Source of the DNA: Manduca sexta | Lineage: Eukaryota > Arthropoda > Insecta > Lepidoptera > Sphingidae | Length of the DNA stretch: 64,000 nucleotides | NCBI RefSeq assembly: GCF_014839805.1 | Contig: NC_051119.1 | Span: forward strand, 3,031,245 to 3,095,244 | Direction of reading: 5' to 3' | In this document: positions 11,152 to 23,335 of the stretch, piece after piece | Layout of the letters: each line of letters begins with the position of its first letter | Numbering within the stretch: the stretch's first letter is position 1 | The notes under the pieces: model-generated | The model's input: the letters and a program-made list of their open reading frames with translations, nothing else | Database searches by the model: none | Told to the model about the DNA's origin: nothing | Made by a program: the position numbers and the translations under genes

Positions 11152-11422
11152 CCCCCTTATTCATAAACGTTATTTATCTAAGGACGGAGCATTGCTGTGA
11201 TAACAAGTCTGTTTCTCAGCTTTGTTTATCTGACAGCTTGTTGTTTGTTCTGCTTTGCTTATCTGACAGCCAACTAGATCAAAATTATATCTCATTATTA
11301 GCCAATCACAACGTCCCTATGTCTACGCACTGCGAAGGCTGCCATGCCGACAGCACTGGAAACAGGCTTGTTATCACATCGATGCTCCGTCCTTAGATAA
11401 ATAACGTCTATGAATAAGGGGG
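11152..11422. mobile_element. MITE F, second copy
   Basis: CATAAACGTTATTTATCTAA to TCCTTAGATAAATAACGTCT. A run of 13 C at 11144-11156 extends its left terminus. Confidence 0.7.
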
Positions 11423-12139
11423 TATATTTTTAATACTTGTCAACGAAATAATAATTAATTAATGTAATTGAATGCTGTGTACAGTAGTAAATAGACGCCA
11501 GATTTATATTATGTTTGTTACGAATGTAACTCTGTGTAATTTTTTTCTGTTGTCTATCTGTACCGATAAATAAATAAATAAATCCCATGCAGGCAAAAAA
11601 CTATATTTTATGAACAATGTATCCCAATTTCGTAGCATAGATTTTCGGCAAAGTTAGCTGAAATCTAGTAGAGGAACATTGATATATGTCCGTCAATAGG
11701 GTTGCAACGCGTGACGACAACAGATGATGGATCGGTTTAACCCTTGTTCAGGGCGACATATGGTGTTAGTTTCCATGTACATAACACCACGCCTTGCCTC
11801 TTTACCGATAGGCAGAGACGCAATAATGTTTTATTCATGCGATAGGAAAGTATTTTTTAAAATACCTCAATAGAAATAATGATTTTTAAAGTAAGAAAGA
11901 AAGAAAATACATTTATTGCGGTAACTCAGGCTAAACATAAATTATAAGTATTAACAGTAATTATAACTAATAATAGTAATTTAAAATAAAAGGAAAAGAA
12001 TAAAAATAAAACGACAAGACACTAAAAGCCTAACAGGTATAAAAGGCAATGTGTACTGCACCTATTAAACAGTTGTGTGAGTCGGTCTGTGAATCAATAG
12101 CGTAATTGACCTTATCTTACTAATTGACATAAAATAATT

Positions 12140-12230
12140 TTACGGATGTCATTGCGGTTTTTTATATTATAATGTTCGCTCGTCGTTTCGAAGATTTCAT
12201 GATCTATGATCATCATTGACACTTTCTATA
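12140..12230 (-). mobile_element. Penelope-type tail (G), short remnant
   Basis: GCGGTTTTTTATATTATAAT and TCGTCGTTTCGAAGATTTCA match the family. Only the outer part is left. Confidence 0.4.
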
Positions 12231-12406
12231 CACTTCACTTCGCTTAACATCAGGTACAGAAGACACTGCGCCGAGCCACTAAAAATGAACATGGAAGGGA
12301 CTGGTTGGTCGTCCGAATAGTAAAAATTACAGTCTACCTACATTTTACAATTAAAGTTTTTTTTTAGCTACAAAACCCAGAGATACTACTAAAAAATTCA
12401 AGGTAA

Positions 12407-12722
12407 CATAATAATATCAGCCCTGTATTAATACTGTCCCAATGCTGGGCTCGGGCCTCCTCCACAACTGAGAAGGATTAGGCCTTAGTACACCACGCTG
12501 GCCTAGTGCGGATTGGTAGACTTCAACACCTTCAAAATTCCTATAGAGAACTTCTTAGGTATTCAGGTTTCCTCACGATGTTTTCCTTCACCGTTAAAGC
12601 AAGCGATAATTCACAAAGAATACAAATAATTTAGAAAATTCAGAGGTATGTGCCCTTGGGATTTGAACCTGCGGACATTCGTCTCGGCAGTCCGTTCCAC
12701 AACCAACAAGACTATCGCCACT
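12407..12722 (-). mobile_element. SINE-B, full length
   Basis: ATATCAGCCCTGTATTAATA to CCAACAAGACTATCGCCACT. It directly precedes the LINE tail insertion at 12751. Confidence 0.7.
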
Positions 12723-12750
12723 TTTTTTTTTGCAAGGTAACATAAAAACA

Positions 12751-13037
12751 GCAGGGGCGGCTGCGGTCGCAGACTAGACACTTCAACGTCAGAGGAAGCC
12801 CGCAGCCGTCCCTAATGCGCCGAAGAGGGCCACCGCGGAGTTTCAGCTGGTAGGCCGTGCATAGGTTAGTTGTACTTGGGTTAGGGACTCGGCCCGGCGG
12901 TCGCCCGAAGGTCGTCATCAAATCCGGGCGGCTCAACGCCGGGCCGTAAGGCACGGTTACCCCAGCATAACCGCTCAGTCGCCCCCCACGAAGGCTGGGC
13001 GGTAGTAATAAGGGACTTTCTCCGCGAAACAAAAAAA
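12751..13037 (+). mobile_element. LINE or SINE tail (L) with 17-base target duplication
   Basis: A GC-rich segment ending CTCCGCGAAAC plus an A run. AAGGTAACATAAAAACA flanks it exactly at 12734-12750 and 13038-13054. The interior (GAGGGCCACCGCGGAGTTT, CTCGGCCCGGCGGTCGCC) recurs at 57829-58060. The long minus-strand frame across it is an accident of base composition. The A-tail and target duplication show retrotransposition by target-primed reverse transcription. Confidence 0.7.
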
Positions 13038-13464
13038 AAGGTAACATAAAAACACATAGTGCGTTTACCATTCGCGGGTCCGTATCAACTCCAATATTTA
13101 CCCCCAAATCCCATGATAGTCCCGGCATGTTGTACGCGGGAAAGTTCCAATGAGTTTCCATTTAATAGTAACTAACTTTGATCAATCCAAACTACCTGGA
13201 TACTGATTTGTAAAAGTTTGACAGTGTTCTTTATTTTGCTTTACATTTGTACAATTTAAATAGGATGTTAGTGATGTGAGTACCTACTTCTTTTAAGTTT
13301 TTTTTTATATTTACTATTAATATTATACCAATTATATAACAGGGTAATTCTCTAAAATAAACATAAAATAAAGTCCCAATAAAGTGTTGTCGTCTATTTA
13401 TAAAATTAATATGATTTATTGATCTTAAATGTATTTTATTAATCGCTTGCTGTTAGTAATATTT

Positions 13465-13575
13465 AGATCCGCCTAGAAATTAACTACCGTATACAAGGTG
13501 TGAAACCCATTATGGCCTACGTAAGTTTTGCGTTCCGTAATTTAACTGTATAACTGATTCCGGCACAAAACTGTC
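13465..13575 (+). repeat. Element D, old partial copy
   Basis: TACAAGGTGTGAAACCCATT and GGCCTACGTAAGTTTTGCGT align with the proximal half. The rest is lost. Confidence 0.4.
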
Positions 13576-14274
13576 AATCGGCGACCCCTTTGCAGAGAAT
13601 GTCTATCGGATGATGAACAGCCTCTCACGTTATCCTGGAACGCGGAGTAGCAGCACCACGGGCTGAAGCCCTCGGTACACTCAATCACTTTAACAGGCCT
13701 GTGGAGGAACCGGGAAGATCCTGCGCTTCTGGAAGGAGTGTGGCTGGCTAGATCCATAGCTGGCATATCACGTACAGCTCGACTTGCTACGGTCTAAGTG
13801 CGAAAAAAGAAACCTCTCAACATAGAACATCGATCGGTGACTGAAAATCATCCCTCGTCCGACAATATTCTATGTAGATGAGTCACTCTCATTTTACTCA
13901 TTTTAGTATCAAGTGCACAATAGCCACATTGTAGAGCCATTACAAACTATACAAAGCATAATGCTACGGCCGAGATTATTCTACTAAAACTTCTCGGAAG
14001 TTAACATGTTGTCAAATATTGCAACCAACTGTTATCCTCGAAATAAGTTTGGACCAAACACAAATATTGGTCGAAATAAATTTAGTAGATTACGCTGGGG
14101 ATACCGCGAAGGTAGACTTACAAATATCAAATCGTAAAATGTTGGGTGAAATCCGTAGATAAAATTCCATATTTATTGCCTAAAGTTCATGATATTTTTA
14201 TGTGGCCAGTGTTTGGTTAGGGGAAGCAAACCTTTTTTATAAGTCGATCTAAATAACCAACACACCATTATCCG

Positions 14275-14500
14275 CGAATGGGTAGGCAGAGATGTAACCA
14301 GGGCCACTTTTCGTCATATATCCATCCCATGATGTGATAAGTGGTAAGTCTATCGCCACATCGGATACAAATTTTAGACTCGGGCCGATACTAAGCAACG
14401 AAATACAACATCATTTTGCCTGGCCCGGAGATCGAACCCAAGACCACGGCAATGCAATATTAGCGTAATACCAATACGCCACCGAGGCAATTAGATTTAT
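14275..14500 (-). mobile_element. SINE-A
   Basis: TGGGTAGGCAGAGATGTAAC, CATCCCATGATGTGATAAG and ATACGCCACCGAGGCAATTA. It is followed by the intact version of the repeat that carries a Helitron at 24405. Confidence 0.65.
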
Positions 14501-14504
14501 ATGT

Positions 14505-14690
14505 TATAAAAATATGTAATATATAACAAGGATAATAAATACAGCTCGGTAATATACGTTGTAATATATCTTCTATATATTAATACGCAAATAACACTTT
14601 GTACTCCTTTTTAAATATATTACTCGCGGAGGAGTGTGAGATTTGGCATGATTAAAGTTCCTATATAGGAGTGACGAAAAATAATATTTA
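14505..14690 (-). repeat. Old repeat, the uninterrupted (empty-site) version of 24265-24730
   Basis: TATAACAAGGATAATAAATA, ATACAGCTCGGTAATATACG and ATTACTCGCGGAGGAGTGTG. It is collinear, in reverse, with the two sides of the Helitron at 24405-24695. Confidence 0.6.
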
Positions 14691-15145
14691 TGTATAACTT
14701 GGGTAGCGGTTCCGTCTGCCGCATTTCCTCGTAATAAAAAGTATCCTATTATAGTGCTCAGAAGTAATGTAGCTTTCTATTAGTGAAGACAAATTCAATA
14801 TCAGTTTAGTAGTTCCTGAGATTAGCGCATACAAACAAACTCTTCAGCTTCACTACATAGTATAAAACAAAGTCGTTGTCTCTGTCCCTATGTCCATTTG
14901 TATGCTTAAATCTTTAAAACTACGCAACGGATTTTGATGCGGTTTTATTTAATAGATAGAGTGATTCAAGAGGAAGGTTTACATGTATAATAACATCCAT
15001 TAAATAGTGAAGAAATAATGTTATTTTGTTATGTTATACCCGTGCGAAGCCGGAGCGGGCCGCTATGGTTTTATATACAACGTTCACAGTTTTTCTGTAG
15101 TGTATTTAGTATCAGCATTGCACCCGTGTTAAGCCGGGGCGGGTC
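14690..15145. repeat. Element E copy and two adjacent GGCGGGTCGCTAG-type ends
   Basis: 14690-14870 is element E reversed (GCTCAGAAGTAATGTAGCTT, CCTGAGATTAGCGCATACAA). It is followed by AAACTACGCAACGGATTTTG. CCCGTGCGAAGCCGGAGCGG (15040) and GCCGGGGCGGGTCGCTAG (15134) are two CTAG-like ends in a row, possibly a second Helitron family. Confidence 0.45.
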
Positions 15146-15159
15146 GCTAGTTATATATA

Positions 15160-15600
15160 AGTACTAGCTTCCGCCCGCAGCTTCGCCCGCGTGGATTTCG
15201 GGTTTCAAAAATGGAGAAGGTGCTCAATTTGTCGGGATGTTTTTTTAATTTATGGTGGTATGCAGGTGGTCCGATTGTCCGGTCAGGGTCTGATGATGGG
15301 ATCCTGGTGAAATCGAAGGAACTTTTAACCATTAAGGTTGCACACGAAATGACGGAAGCTTAAAAAATGGAGTAACTTCTCCCGTTTTCCCAACATTTTC
15401 CATCACTGCTATGCTCCTATTAATTGTAGCGTGATGAAAAGTATACTATAACCAGCTCAGGAGTATGAAAAATAATTGTACCAAGTTAAGTTAAAATCCG
15501 TCGAGTAGTTTTTGTTTCTATAACGGTTATACAGACAGACAGACAAAAATTTTACTAATTGCATTTTTGGCATCAGTATCGATCCCTAATCACCCCCAGT
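15160..15600 (+). repeat. Dispersed repeat with CGCCCGCGTGGA start
   Basis: AGCTTCGCCCGCGTGGATTT opens it and AAAATCCGTCGAGTAGTTTT with a CAGACAGACAGAC run closes it. The opening block is common to several tails in the window (25560, 34705). Confidence 0.4.
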
Positions 15601-16384
15601 TATTTTGGAAATATATTTCATGTACAGAATTGACCTCTCTACAGATTTATTATAAGTATAAATATGCAAAAGTAGCTCAAAAATTGTCCATAACGAAAAC
15701 ATGCATTTTAAAGTAAAACAAAAGAAATAATATCGTGAAGCCAACCAAATAACTAATGATATATTAAATTTTGTGACTGTTCAATTTAGTCGGGTCCGCG
15801 ATATCACTTTTGTTGAGTTTCAGAACGCGACATTACATTATTATATTCTGTGCTCCAACGCACACTGCTTTGATGTTAGGAACACACCTACATTGCTTAG
15901 ACAACAGTGAACTTTATACAATAGCAATAAAACTCAAATTGACTCTACGTATTAATTAGAAAACGTTTGTATGGGAAATAGAAAAATGCTGTTTTGAGGA
16001 TTTTCCCGGCAATTATTCGAATTTTTCTCACCTTTTAAACCTTCCCTAGACCTCCACGAATAATTCAAGACCAAGATAAGATAAATCCGTTCAGCCGTTC
16101 TCGAGTTTTAGCGAGACTAACGAACAGCAATTCATTTTTATATATATAGATAGAGCGGGGATGGCGAACCAATAGCACGCTTGCTAGTTGTGGCACGTGA
16201 CATTATATATGTATCTTTCTTTTGGCTTTACTTCGTTTATCAGATTCATGAAAGCCACATTAAAGAAAGAAAAAAATCATTTGGGTCATAAAAAAGTCAC
16301 TAAAAAGGGTACTCGGATAGATAACACCGGCCCTGGATGGCATGTCATAGACCAGATTTTTTTTTAATAAATAATCGCAATTAT

Positions 16385-16645
16385 GACTGCCTCGGTGGCG
16401 TAGTTGTACTGCATGTGATTTACGACAGAGCTCTGAGGTCCTGGGTTCGAATCCTGGTTCGGGAAAAGTGATATTTGAGTTTTTCTGCTCAGTATCAGCC
16501 CGGAGTCTGGAATTTGTGCCCGATATGGCGATAGGCTCGCCCCTATCACATCATGGGACGGAACACACTTGGCGAAAAGTGGGTGCGTTGGTTGCGCCTC
16601 TGCATACCCCTTCGGGGATAAATGCGTGATGTTGTGTGTGTGTAA
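16385..16645 (+). mobile_element. SINE-A, near full length
   Basis: The tRNA-like head has an A box (GGCGTAGTTG) and B box (GGTTCGAATCC). The body contains ATCAGCCCGGAGTCTGGAAT, CCCGATATGGCGATAGGC and CACTTGGCGAAAAGTGGGTG, ending CTTCGGGGATAAATGCGTG. This is the best reference copy here. The head no longer folds as a working tRNA. Confidence 0.75.
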
Positions 16646-17089
16646 TGGCAATTAACCATTAAAGGTTCACTATCCCTGGTATAAAGTTTTTATATTGCTT
16701 TGTATGACGAGACGAGCTTGCCATCCGCCGAGTGGTTAGCGATACGACCGCCCATAAACAGTAGAAACAGTATAAACAGAAGTAAAGTGTAGATACATCG
16801 TCATTGAGCGACAGTGAATGCTTTGGCTGTCTTGTTTCCCCTATACATGCTAAAACAAGTTCCCAGAGTCCCATATCAAGTGATTAATTCTGTGTTCGTT
16901 ATCTCAGTTGTTCGAGGAATACATCAGATAGGATCTGATTGGGCCAGGTTTGAGAGGCTGGCTTTCAATTTGCCCGCTATCGGATCTTACAGTAACCCTC
17001 GGTCGGGGATCAGGGTGTAAGGCGTCGGCTGGAGCGGTTAGTATTATTTTATGAATGATTTCTTATCTTTACGCGAATGTCAGACATTA

Positions 17090-17215
17090 AAATTAAACAA
17101 TTTAAGGATTTTATCGCGGTTTTCATATTATTTATACCCAGTGACCATGAAGACTGCAACGACTTCGAAACGTCGGCAGAACATTATAACATTAACATTA
17201 TTTTATGGTTTTATC
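17090..17215 (+). mobile_element. Penelope-type tail (G), scrambled
   Basis: ACGCGAATGTCAGACATTAA and ATTTTATCGCGGTTTTCATA are joined to CCATGAAGACTGCAACGACT and TTCGAAACGTCGGCAGAACA. The two halves lie in opposite sense, as in the 57475 copy. Confidence 0.45.
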
Positions 17216-17254
17216 ACAATCGAAAATATTACCTTATTTCTAATACAAATAAAT

Positions 17255-17515
17255 AACGAGACGAGCAATTTGCTCAACTGATAGCAAGCGTCATAACTGT
17301 CCATGAACAATAGCACCACTAAACAAACTTTGAACTACACATCAATATCTACTATTGCACTGGGTTCGTCACCCTCAGACATTAAATGTTAAGTCACATA
17401 ATGCCCAGTAATTACGCTTCAAAGCCCTTCAAACCAGAACACGCTAGTGCTAGCACAATTTACTTAGCGGCAAAAATAGACATCGCTGGTATCTTACCTA
17501 GTAGCAGACTAGTAA
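17255..17515 (-). repeat. Element C, old copy
   Basis: AACGAGACGAGCAATTTGCT, TCAGACATTAAATGTTAAGT and AAAAATAGACATCGCTGGTA. It is strongly diverged. A second scrap is at 16700-16775. Confidence 0.45.
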
Positions 17516-17944
17516 ACGAAAATTTCTGCAAAGAAACACCATCTAATTCACAGTAATTCGCTGGATGCGGATCCCTGTTTAATAGCTTACATATCTATGT
17601 TATCATAGCTCGGTAATGTAGCTTCTTTGCACCTGATGTTATGCGAACTGATGATCGGCAGGGTATATTGGTCTGTAAATCTTTACGGAAGGTCTTCAGC
17701 AGTGGATTTTAATAAGCATTAAGAACGTATAGAAGACAAATCTACCGTGGTAAGTCAGGAAAGGTGGTCCTGCTCTACTCTGGTAAACTAAATTATCTTA
17801 TCGTTCTTACTGCTGTTTATCAAACAAGAAAATGCATTTATAATTTACGTAGATGTATGAAATCTAGATAGAAAGGAAGTTCGTTAAACATACATTCCAA
17901 ATAAGTAATAAAAAAATTGGCCGCCTTCAAAGATATTAAACTAT

Positions 17945-18245
17945 ACAATCAGTTATAGTCTCGACATCAGGGCCAAATTTTTGGGTCAAAAGTTATTACC
18001 AATCGGTGATAAACAACTGTCGCATTTGAAATATCCATATCACAAGATGTCACACCATCCTTATACATATAAATACAAAATTAATATTTACAGAAAATAT
18101 GCTAATAGTAGCATTAAAATGTATGTACCACAGTATGGGAAAAATATGAAGTATTTAACATTGGAGTTTTATTATTTTACGGTAGATTGAGTATGACATG
18201 AGCGCAAAATGTTTGTATGACAATCTTCCCAATGCCTACTCTATA
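17945..18245 (+). mobile_element. MITE M, copy 1
   Basis: About 300 bases that match 53930-54236 reversed: ACATCAGGGCC, TTATTACCAATCGGTGATAA, GAGCGCAAAATGTTTGTATG. The ends GTTATAGTC and, reversed, TTATAGAGTAG are loosely inverted. Confidence 0.5.
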
Positions 18246-18574
18246 ATATAATCTAGACCGCTTTGGCCGCCTTGGAATAACCCCCCTCTCGATTACCACG
18301 GTAGTTGTGATAAGAATTCGCTATATCTCCTCATTCGCCCCATACGAAGTTCTTAGCAAGTTTCTCTGGGCGAAATACTCACGCATAGATCTGCAGACAC
18401 AATTTTGTTTGGACTGTACGTTTTACTATAGGCTTAGTTACCCAGTGTTATTACACTGTTTATTTGAATATAGGGTCAACTGTAATGGTGGGAGTCCAAG
18501 AAATGGTTTACTGAAAATATAGACTTCAGAGACTTTCGTCTACCTCAAATAAATTAAAATACAACTATAATATA

Positions 18575-18735
18575 ATAACACCCCTGTATTATATACTGTC
18601 CCATTGGGCACGGGCCTCTACTACTGAGAGGGATTAGGCCTTAGTCCGCCACGCTGACCTAGTGCGGATTGGCCAGCGTATGATAGTATGTGATTCGCTC
18701 AACATTCCTATTGAGAACTTCCCAAGTATAAAGGT
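18575..18735 (-). mobile_element. SINE-B, 3' part
   Basis: CCCTGTATTATATACTGTCC, AGAGGGATTAGGCCTTAGTC and GAACTTCCCAAGTATAAAGG. It abuts the RTE fragment. Confidence 0.55.
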
Positions 18736-18779
18736 ACGGTAGGAATATTGGAATAGTCCTCGACAAATATAGTTCTGAA

Positions 18780-19027
18780 TGTTGGTAGATTGAAGTGGCA
18801 ATGGGCAGGTCACATGCAGAACAGAAAACCACTGGAGAAAGCGTGAAGAGTGGAGACCGCGTCTTTGCAAACGTAGCGTGGGACACCCTCTGGCCAGATG
18901 GCGAGACGACTTACACAAGAGGGCCGGCAGCAAGTGAATGCATAAAGCTGCAGACCGGGCTCTGTGGCGTACCTTGGGAGAGGTCTATGTCCAGCAGTGT
19001 CTGCAACAGGCTGATGATGATGATGAA
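18780..19027 (+). pseudogene. RTE-type LINE, C-terminal end of the reverse transcriptase ORF
   Basis: Fragments in two frames: LKWQWAGHMQNRKPLEK (from 18787), then after a shift RSVGHPLARWRDDLHKRAGSK, a stop, and KAADRALWRTLGEVYVQQ followed by a (GAT) repeat. This is the familiar end of RTE-clade ORFs (GRPPxRWxDDL, then ALWRxLGEAYVQQ). At least one frameshift and one nonsense change are seen. The TGATGA-rich tail fits RTE 3' ends. Only the last 80 residues or so remain. Confidence 0.75.
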
Positions 19028-19100
19028 TTCTCACGAATCGCAAAATGTCTTCTCCTCTCCCTACTTTATGAAAAGAATGGTATTTCATTTGCAGTAATAA

Positions 19101-19470
19101 GGTATTTTACTTATTTCTATTTATAACTTTTATGAAATGTGTATGTCGTATAAATCTAAAACAAGAAATCATTGAAATCTGGTGAAAAATCCACAAGTTA
19201 TAAGCCATTGAAATTAGGTAGTAGGGTTGAGTGACAAAATAAGAAAAGTGACGAAATACTGGCATGTGACGTCATCGGGTATGATGATGCGTGCGAAAGA
19301 AAAAGATGGAGCGATATCCCCACTCCACGCTCACTCCTGCACGTAGCAATATTTGAAATATGAATTACTCTGTCATCGAAATTCAATACTGTTTTCACAG
19401 AAGAATAATTTTTTGTACTAATTGCTGTCATATATTAAGAAACGCACAAAATCAAATATAGTTAAATACC
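19101..19470. mobile_element. Element J copy 1 (MITE-like, TGACGTCA core)
   Basis: The inverted ends are GGTATTTTACTTATTT on the left and, reversed, GGTATTTAACTATATTT on the right, about 370 bases apart. The interior is shared with 48275-48530 and, inverted, with 58680-58950. The central palindrome TGACGTCATCGGG is at about 19267. No coding capacity is seen. Confidence 0.55.
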
Positions 19471-19824
19471 CTATTAAAATGTCTTCACAAAAACTGGTTA
19501 CAAAAATAAAGATAATTTCAAATATACAGTTTGACATTGTCAGAAATTAAAGAAAAAATTGCAAATAAATTTCTACGTTTCATATTTGAAATCACATTCT
19601 CAATTTTCAAATAACGGTCGAACACCTCTATAAAGTGACATTCAGAATTCATTTTAGTAGAAACTATATGAATTATGTCATTCCCAAACAGATTACTTTA
19701 ATCAAGAACAAAAGAGATATATGGCTGCAGTTACGAAGATATTTTTGAAGACATGAGAGATTTGGTTTGGATTCAGATTAAACATTGAATTTATTTAATG
19801 TTTTTATTTAAATACATATTTACG

Positions 19825-20066
19825 AGACTGTTTCGGTGGCCTTGTATTACGGTACGGCAGTGCTGAGGTCTCGGGTTCAATTCGTGGGTCGGGCAAGTGG
19901 TATGGTGTTTTTCGACTCAGTATTAGTCTGGTATCTGGAAGTGTGCCCGATATCAGGATAGGCTCGCCACTATCACATAATGGGACGAAATATACACGGT
20001 GGAAAGTTGGTTCACCACTTGCGCCTCTGTTTACATCTTCGAGGATAAAAGGCGTGAGTGTGTTAG
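19825..20066 (+). mobile_element. SINE-A
   Basis: GACTGTTTCGGTGGCCTTGT, GGTCTCGGGTTCAATTCGTG and GCGCCTCTGTTTACATCTTC. Confidence 0.65.
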
Positions 20067-20683
20067 TTTACAAAAAGAATTGCCGTTTAATTTTTATCTA
20101 AATACAGAAAAAATATTATAAAGGTATCTATTAAAAAATTTGAAATTCTTTGAACTTTTAGAAAAACAATCATAATATTCTAAATTGAAATTAAGTGACG
20201 TCTCAGAGAGCGCCAAAGATAAGATGCTAGGTCTCAAAAAAGCCAGTCACGATGATATAAAAACAACAAACAAAAAGACCTAAATACACGTCTATAAATT
20301 AAATCATTCCATTCTTTTCAACTCATTCATTTACTCAATCACGCACCATTCATCTCTGATATATAAAATTCTAAAACAAAAACTTTAATAATAAGATTAA
20401 GCCATTTTTCTCATAATCTCATTCGTGATTTTAAATCAAATAACAAAAGTCCAATATGTTAGCGTGAGACGCCATTTATTCTGCACGCTTCATTTCGTAA
20501 AGATTTAAGTCGCGTGTAAATAATGTTCAGAGTATTAAAAACGAGATTTTTTCTGACAAAATAGCTACTTTTGATCAGCTTAGAAATTCGTTCGGAATTT
20601 ACTTAATTTAACTGTTTTATTTATTAATTTATTCCCGACCTATTGCTAATATTTTTGCTCGAAGCAATTCTTATACGATACTA

Positions 20684-21005
20684 GCGGCGATAGCCTAGTT
20701 GGTTGTGGAACGGACTGCCGAGACGAATGTCCGCAGGTTCAAATCCCAAGGGCACACACCTCTGACTTTTCTAAAAAATTATGTGTGTATTCTTTGTGAA
20801 TTATCGCTTGCTTTAACGGTGAAGGAAAACATCGTGAGGAAACCTGCATACCTGAGAAATTCTCTACTAGGAATTTTCCAGGGTGTGTGAAGTCTACCAA
20901 TCCGCACTAGGCCGGCGTGGTGGACTAAGGCCTATTCCCTCTCAGTAGTAGAGGAGGCCCGTGCCCAACAGTGGGACAGTATATAATACAGGGTTGATAT
21001 TATTA
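20684..21005 (+). mobile_element. SINE-B, full length
   Basis: GATAGCCTAGTTGGTTGTGG (A box region), GTCCGCAGGTTCAAATCCCA (B box), ATCGTGAGGAAACCTGCATA, AATCCGCACTAGGCCGGCGT and GGGTTGATATTATTATG. This is the reference copy of the family. Confidence 0.75.
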
Positions 21006-21300
21006 TGTTATTATTAATTCTTGTGCGCTCGGTCTTCATACCAAATGCACGCCCATGTACGGGGAGACATTTGACGCGGCCTTAGGCACACAGACCAGTG
21101 TTTATACCTGGTTGTAACTACATATTGATGCCTATGAGGGCTCGTGAACATTCCCCGTTCTTCTCTAAGTAGGTGCCTTTTCCTTCACCCACTCTTCCCT
21201 TCCCCAGGTATACCCTCCCAACTTCCCTCCAGAGCTCTGCTAAGCCGGGGGATTCTAGTATCCCATTCGCAGGTTTCCCTGGTTGACTGCGGAGTCCTAT
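21005..21300 (-). repeat. Element K
   Basis: AATTCTTGTGCGCTCGGTCT, CCAAATGCACGCCCATGTAC, CTTCCCTCCAGAGCTCTGCT and GTTGACTGCGGAGTCCTA. Confidence 0.6.
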
Positions 21301-23230
21301 AATAAAAAGGTCATTTATTCTAGGTTAGTTAATGTACAGCCACAAATTTTGCTTAACAAATTCAAAACTTAAAACGCTTTCAATAAAAATAAAAAATATT
21401 TACCTCAAATAAAATAAACCCTTTGAAGTATATTTTAAAAAATAAATAGTATTGTTGTAAAAATAAAAGATACAAAAGTTTAAATACAATTTTCATAATA
21501 ATAGTAAAAAGAGCTAACAAAGGTTGACATAATTCTACCGATTGTCGAGAGATACGTTCTCAAACGGTCAATATTGTATGTGATATAAATAAAAGTCGCC
21601 CGTTAACGTATAAACGTTTCAGAATGTTCTCCATTAGTTATTTTGAATTTCGAATGTAACATTCTATTTTTAAATACTTTTTACATATCGAATTCGCTTT
21701 TTTTTCTTTACTTATTTACGTTTTATAACTATTATCCATCCATTTTAAAAAGCACTATTTAATTTTTACTGACGTGTGATAAAAAAGGAATGTTAGAATC
21801 AAATAATCTCGCATGCATTACACGTAGGAAACCCAATTACTTAGTATTGAGGAAAAATTGTAAGCACGAATCTGATTTTCCTTATCGCCTACTTTATGAG
21901 GAGAGTTTACAATACGTGAGAATTGCAAGGCGTACTTACGTTCTTAGATATTTCGTAAGTTTAAATAGGGATGATTTGTCTATTACCACTACGCTATTTA
22001 CAAGTACGGTTTGAAATAAACATTAGAAGGAATTACTAAACCTATATAATTCGACTAGTAAATGCGACTCGTCACAAAATCCGTCCAAATACAATAGTCA
22101 CACTCTGTACTCCCAAATAAGTAATAAATTGAGTACTAAGTATATATTAACTGTTTATAAAAATGACAAAAATAAATCTTGTAACTTGGGATACAGGCCC
22201 TTAATGTCTTACTTAAATTGAACCGTAGCCAGTGAAATACAGAGCTTTGTTTAATTTGTAGGTTGTATTTCTGATTATAGACCATGGTGTAGCCTACCTT
22301 GGCTCGTAAACTCCTTCATTCATAAAAAATCAGAAAAAGGCAAAGACAATTTCTTATAATATTTTCACTTACCTCCAGCACGTCACATAAATAACATTTC
22401 TAATAGAATTGTCCCAAAAAACCCACTCCGTAATATGAAATTCACAAGTCACCGTAAAAAATATTGGAGCCCAATCTACGTATATCAAAGTGGCCAACTT
22501 CGGACCTCGGAAGCAATCTAATTGCCCAGAAATAGGTCAAACGGTATTTCCAACGTGTTGTAGGCGATTTGGTGTGTGACTTTTTGAGAAATGTCTATTT
22601 ATAAAGAAATTAGTAGTTTTATATAATCATGATCTTGATGGGAATAATGGAGGCTACAGAATATATAACTGAATACAGTTTAGAGGCAGATATAAACAGG
22701 AGTAGTACGTTATGAGGCTTTAGGCTAAAGCGGGCCGAGCCGTTAGCAGTTTGTTCAGGATATGGCAGCAGTTACAGATGGAAATTTGCAAAAATTACGA
22801 ATAAGTTCTTCAAAAAATCAAGTTTAGATCTTTTTACAATTTTTAAACTAGCAAAATAGTTCTTTTTAAATTGTGTATCTCAAAGTGTCATTTGCAGTAG
22901 ATACACAGATCAACAATTTAAATAGAATTTCCATTATAAAGTTCACGATATCTAAACTTTAAAAAATGTAAACAATCACAGTTAGGATATATTTTTGCTG
23001 AAATATGAAGTATCATTTTTTTGTCTCCGTTTATTATAAATTTTGAATACCGCCCCGTTTCGCTGGTTCGTAGAGCTTTAAAGGGCGCCTTTAAGTTTGC
23101 CGCTAGGTGTGAATTTTAGGGCGTCCTAACACTTTATATCGTAGGAAGATCATCGCATTAAACAATTATAAATTCATGATTCAAAGTATTTAAAACAATT
23201 TCTTTTTTAAATACAAACACGGCAGAGTAA
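21300..23230. other. No gene found
   Basis: About 1.9 kb without a recognised repeat. A 74-codon frame at 21790-22014 has no family features. It may be the largest low-repeat stretch outside the GNAT gene. Confidence 0.45.
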
Positions 23231-23234
23231 CTCC

Positions 23235-23335
23235 ATTCCGTCTGATGGTAAGTGAAGTGGGGTCCAGTAGAATGTGAGCTGACTAGATTACACCTCAGCA
23301 ATCGTCACAATTATGCCGGCCTGTAGGAACAGTTG
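23235..23335 (-). repeat. Element D, partial
   Basis: TCTGATGGTAAGTGAAGTGG to ATTATGCCGGCCTGTAGGAA, then cut by the Penelope-like remnant. Confidence 0.55.

Noticed and set aside
12712..13161. A 149-codon minus-strand frame
   Set aside because: It runs across a retroelement tail, its target duplication and part of SINE-B. It is open only because the tail is GC-rich.
18795..19097. A 100-codon plus-strand frame as a gene
   Set aside because: It crosses the RTE fragment in the wrong frame. The LINE residues are in the other frames.
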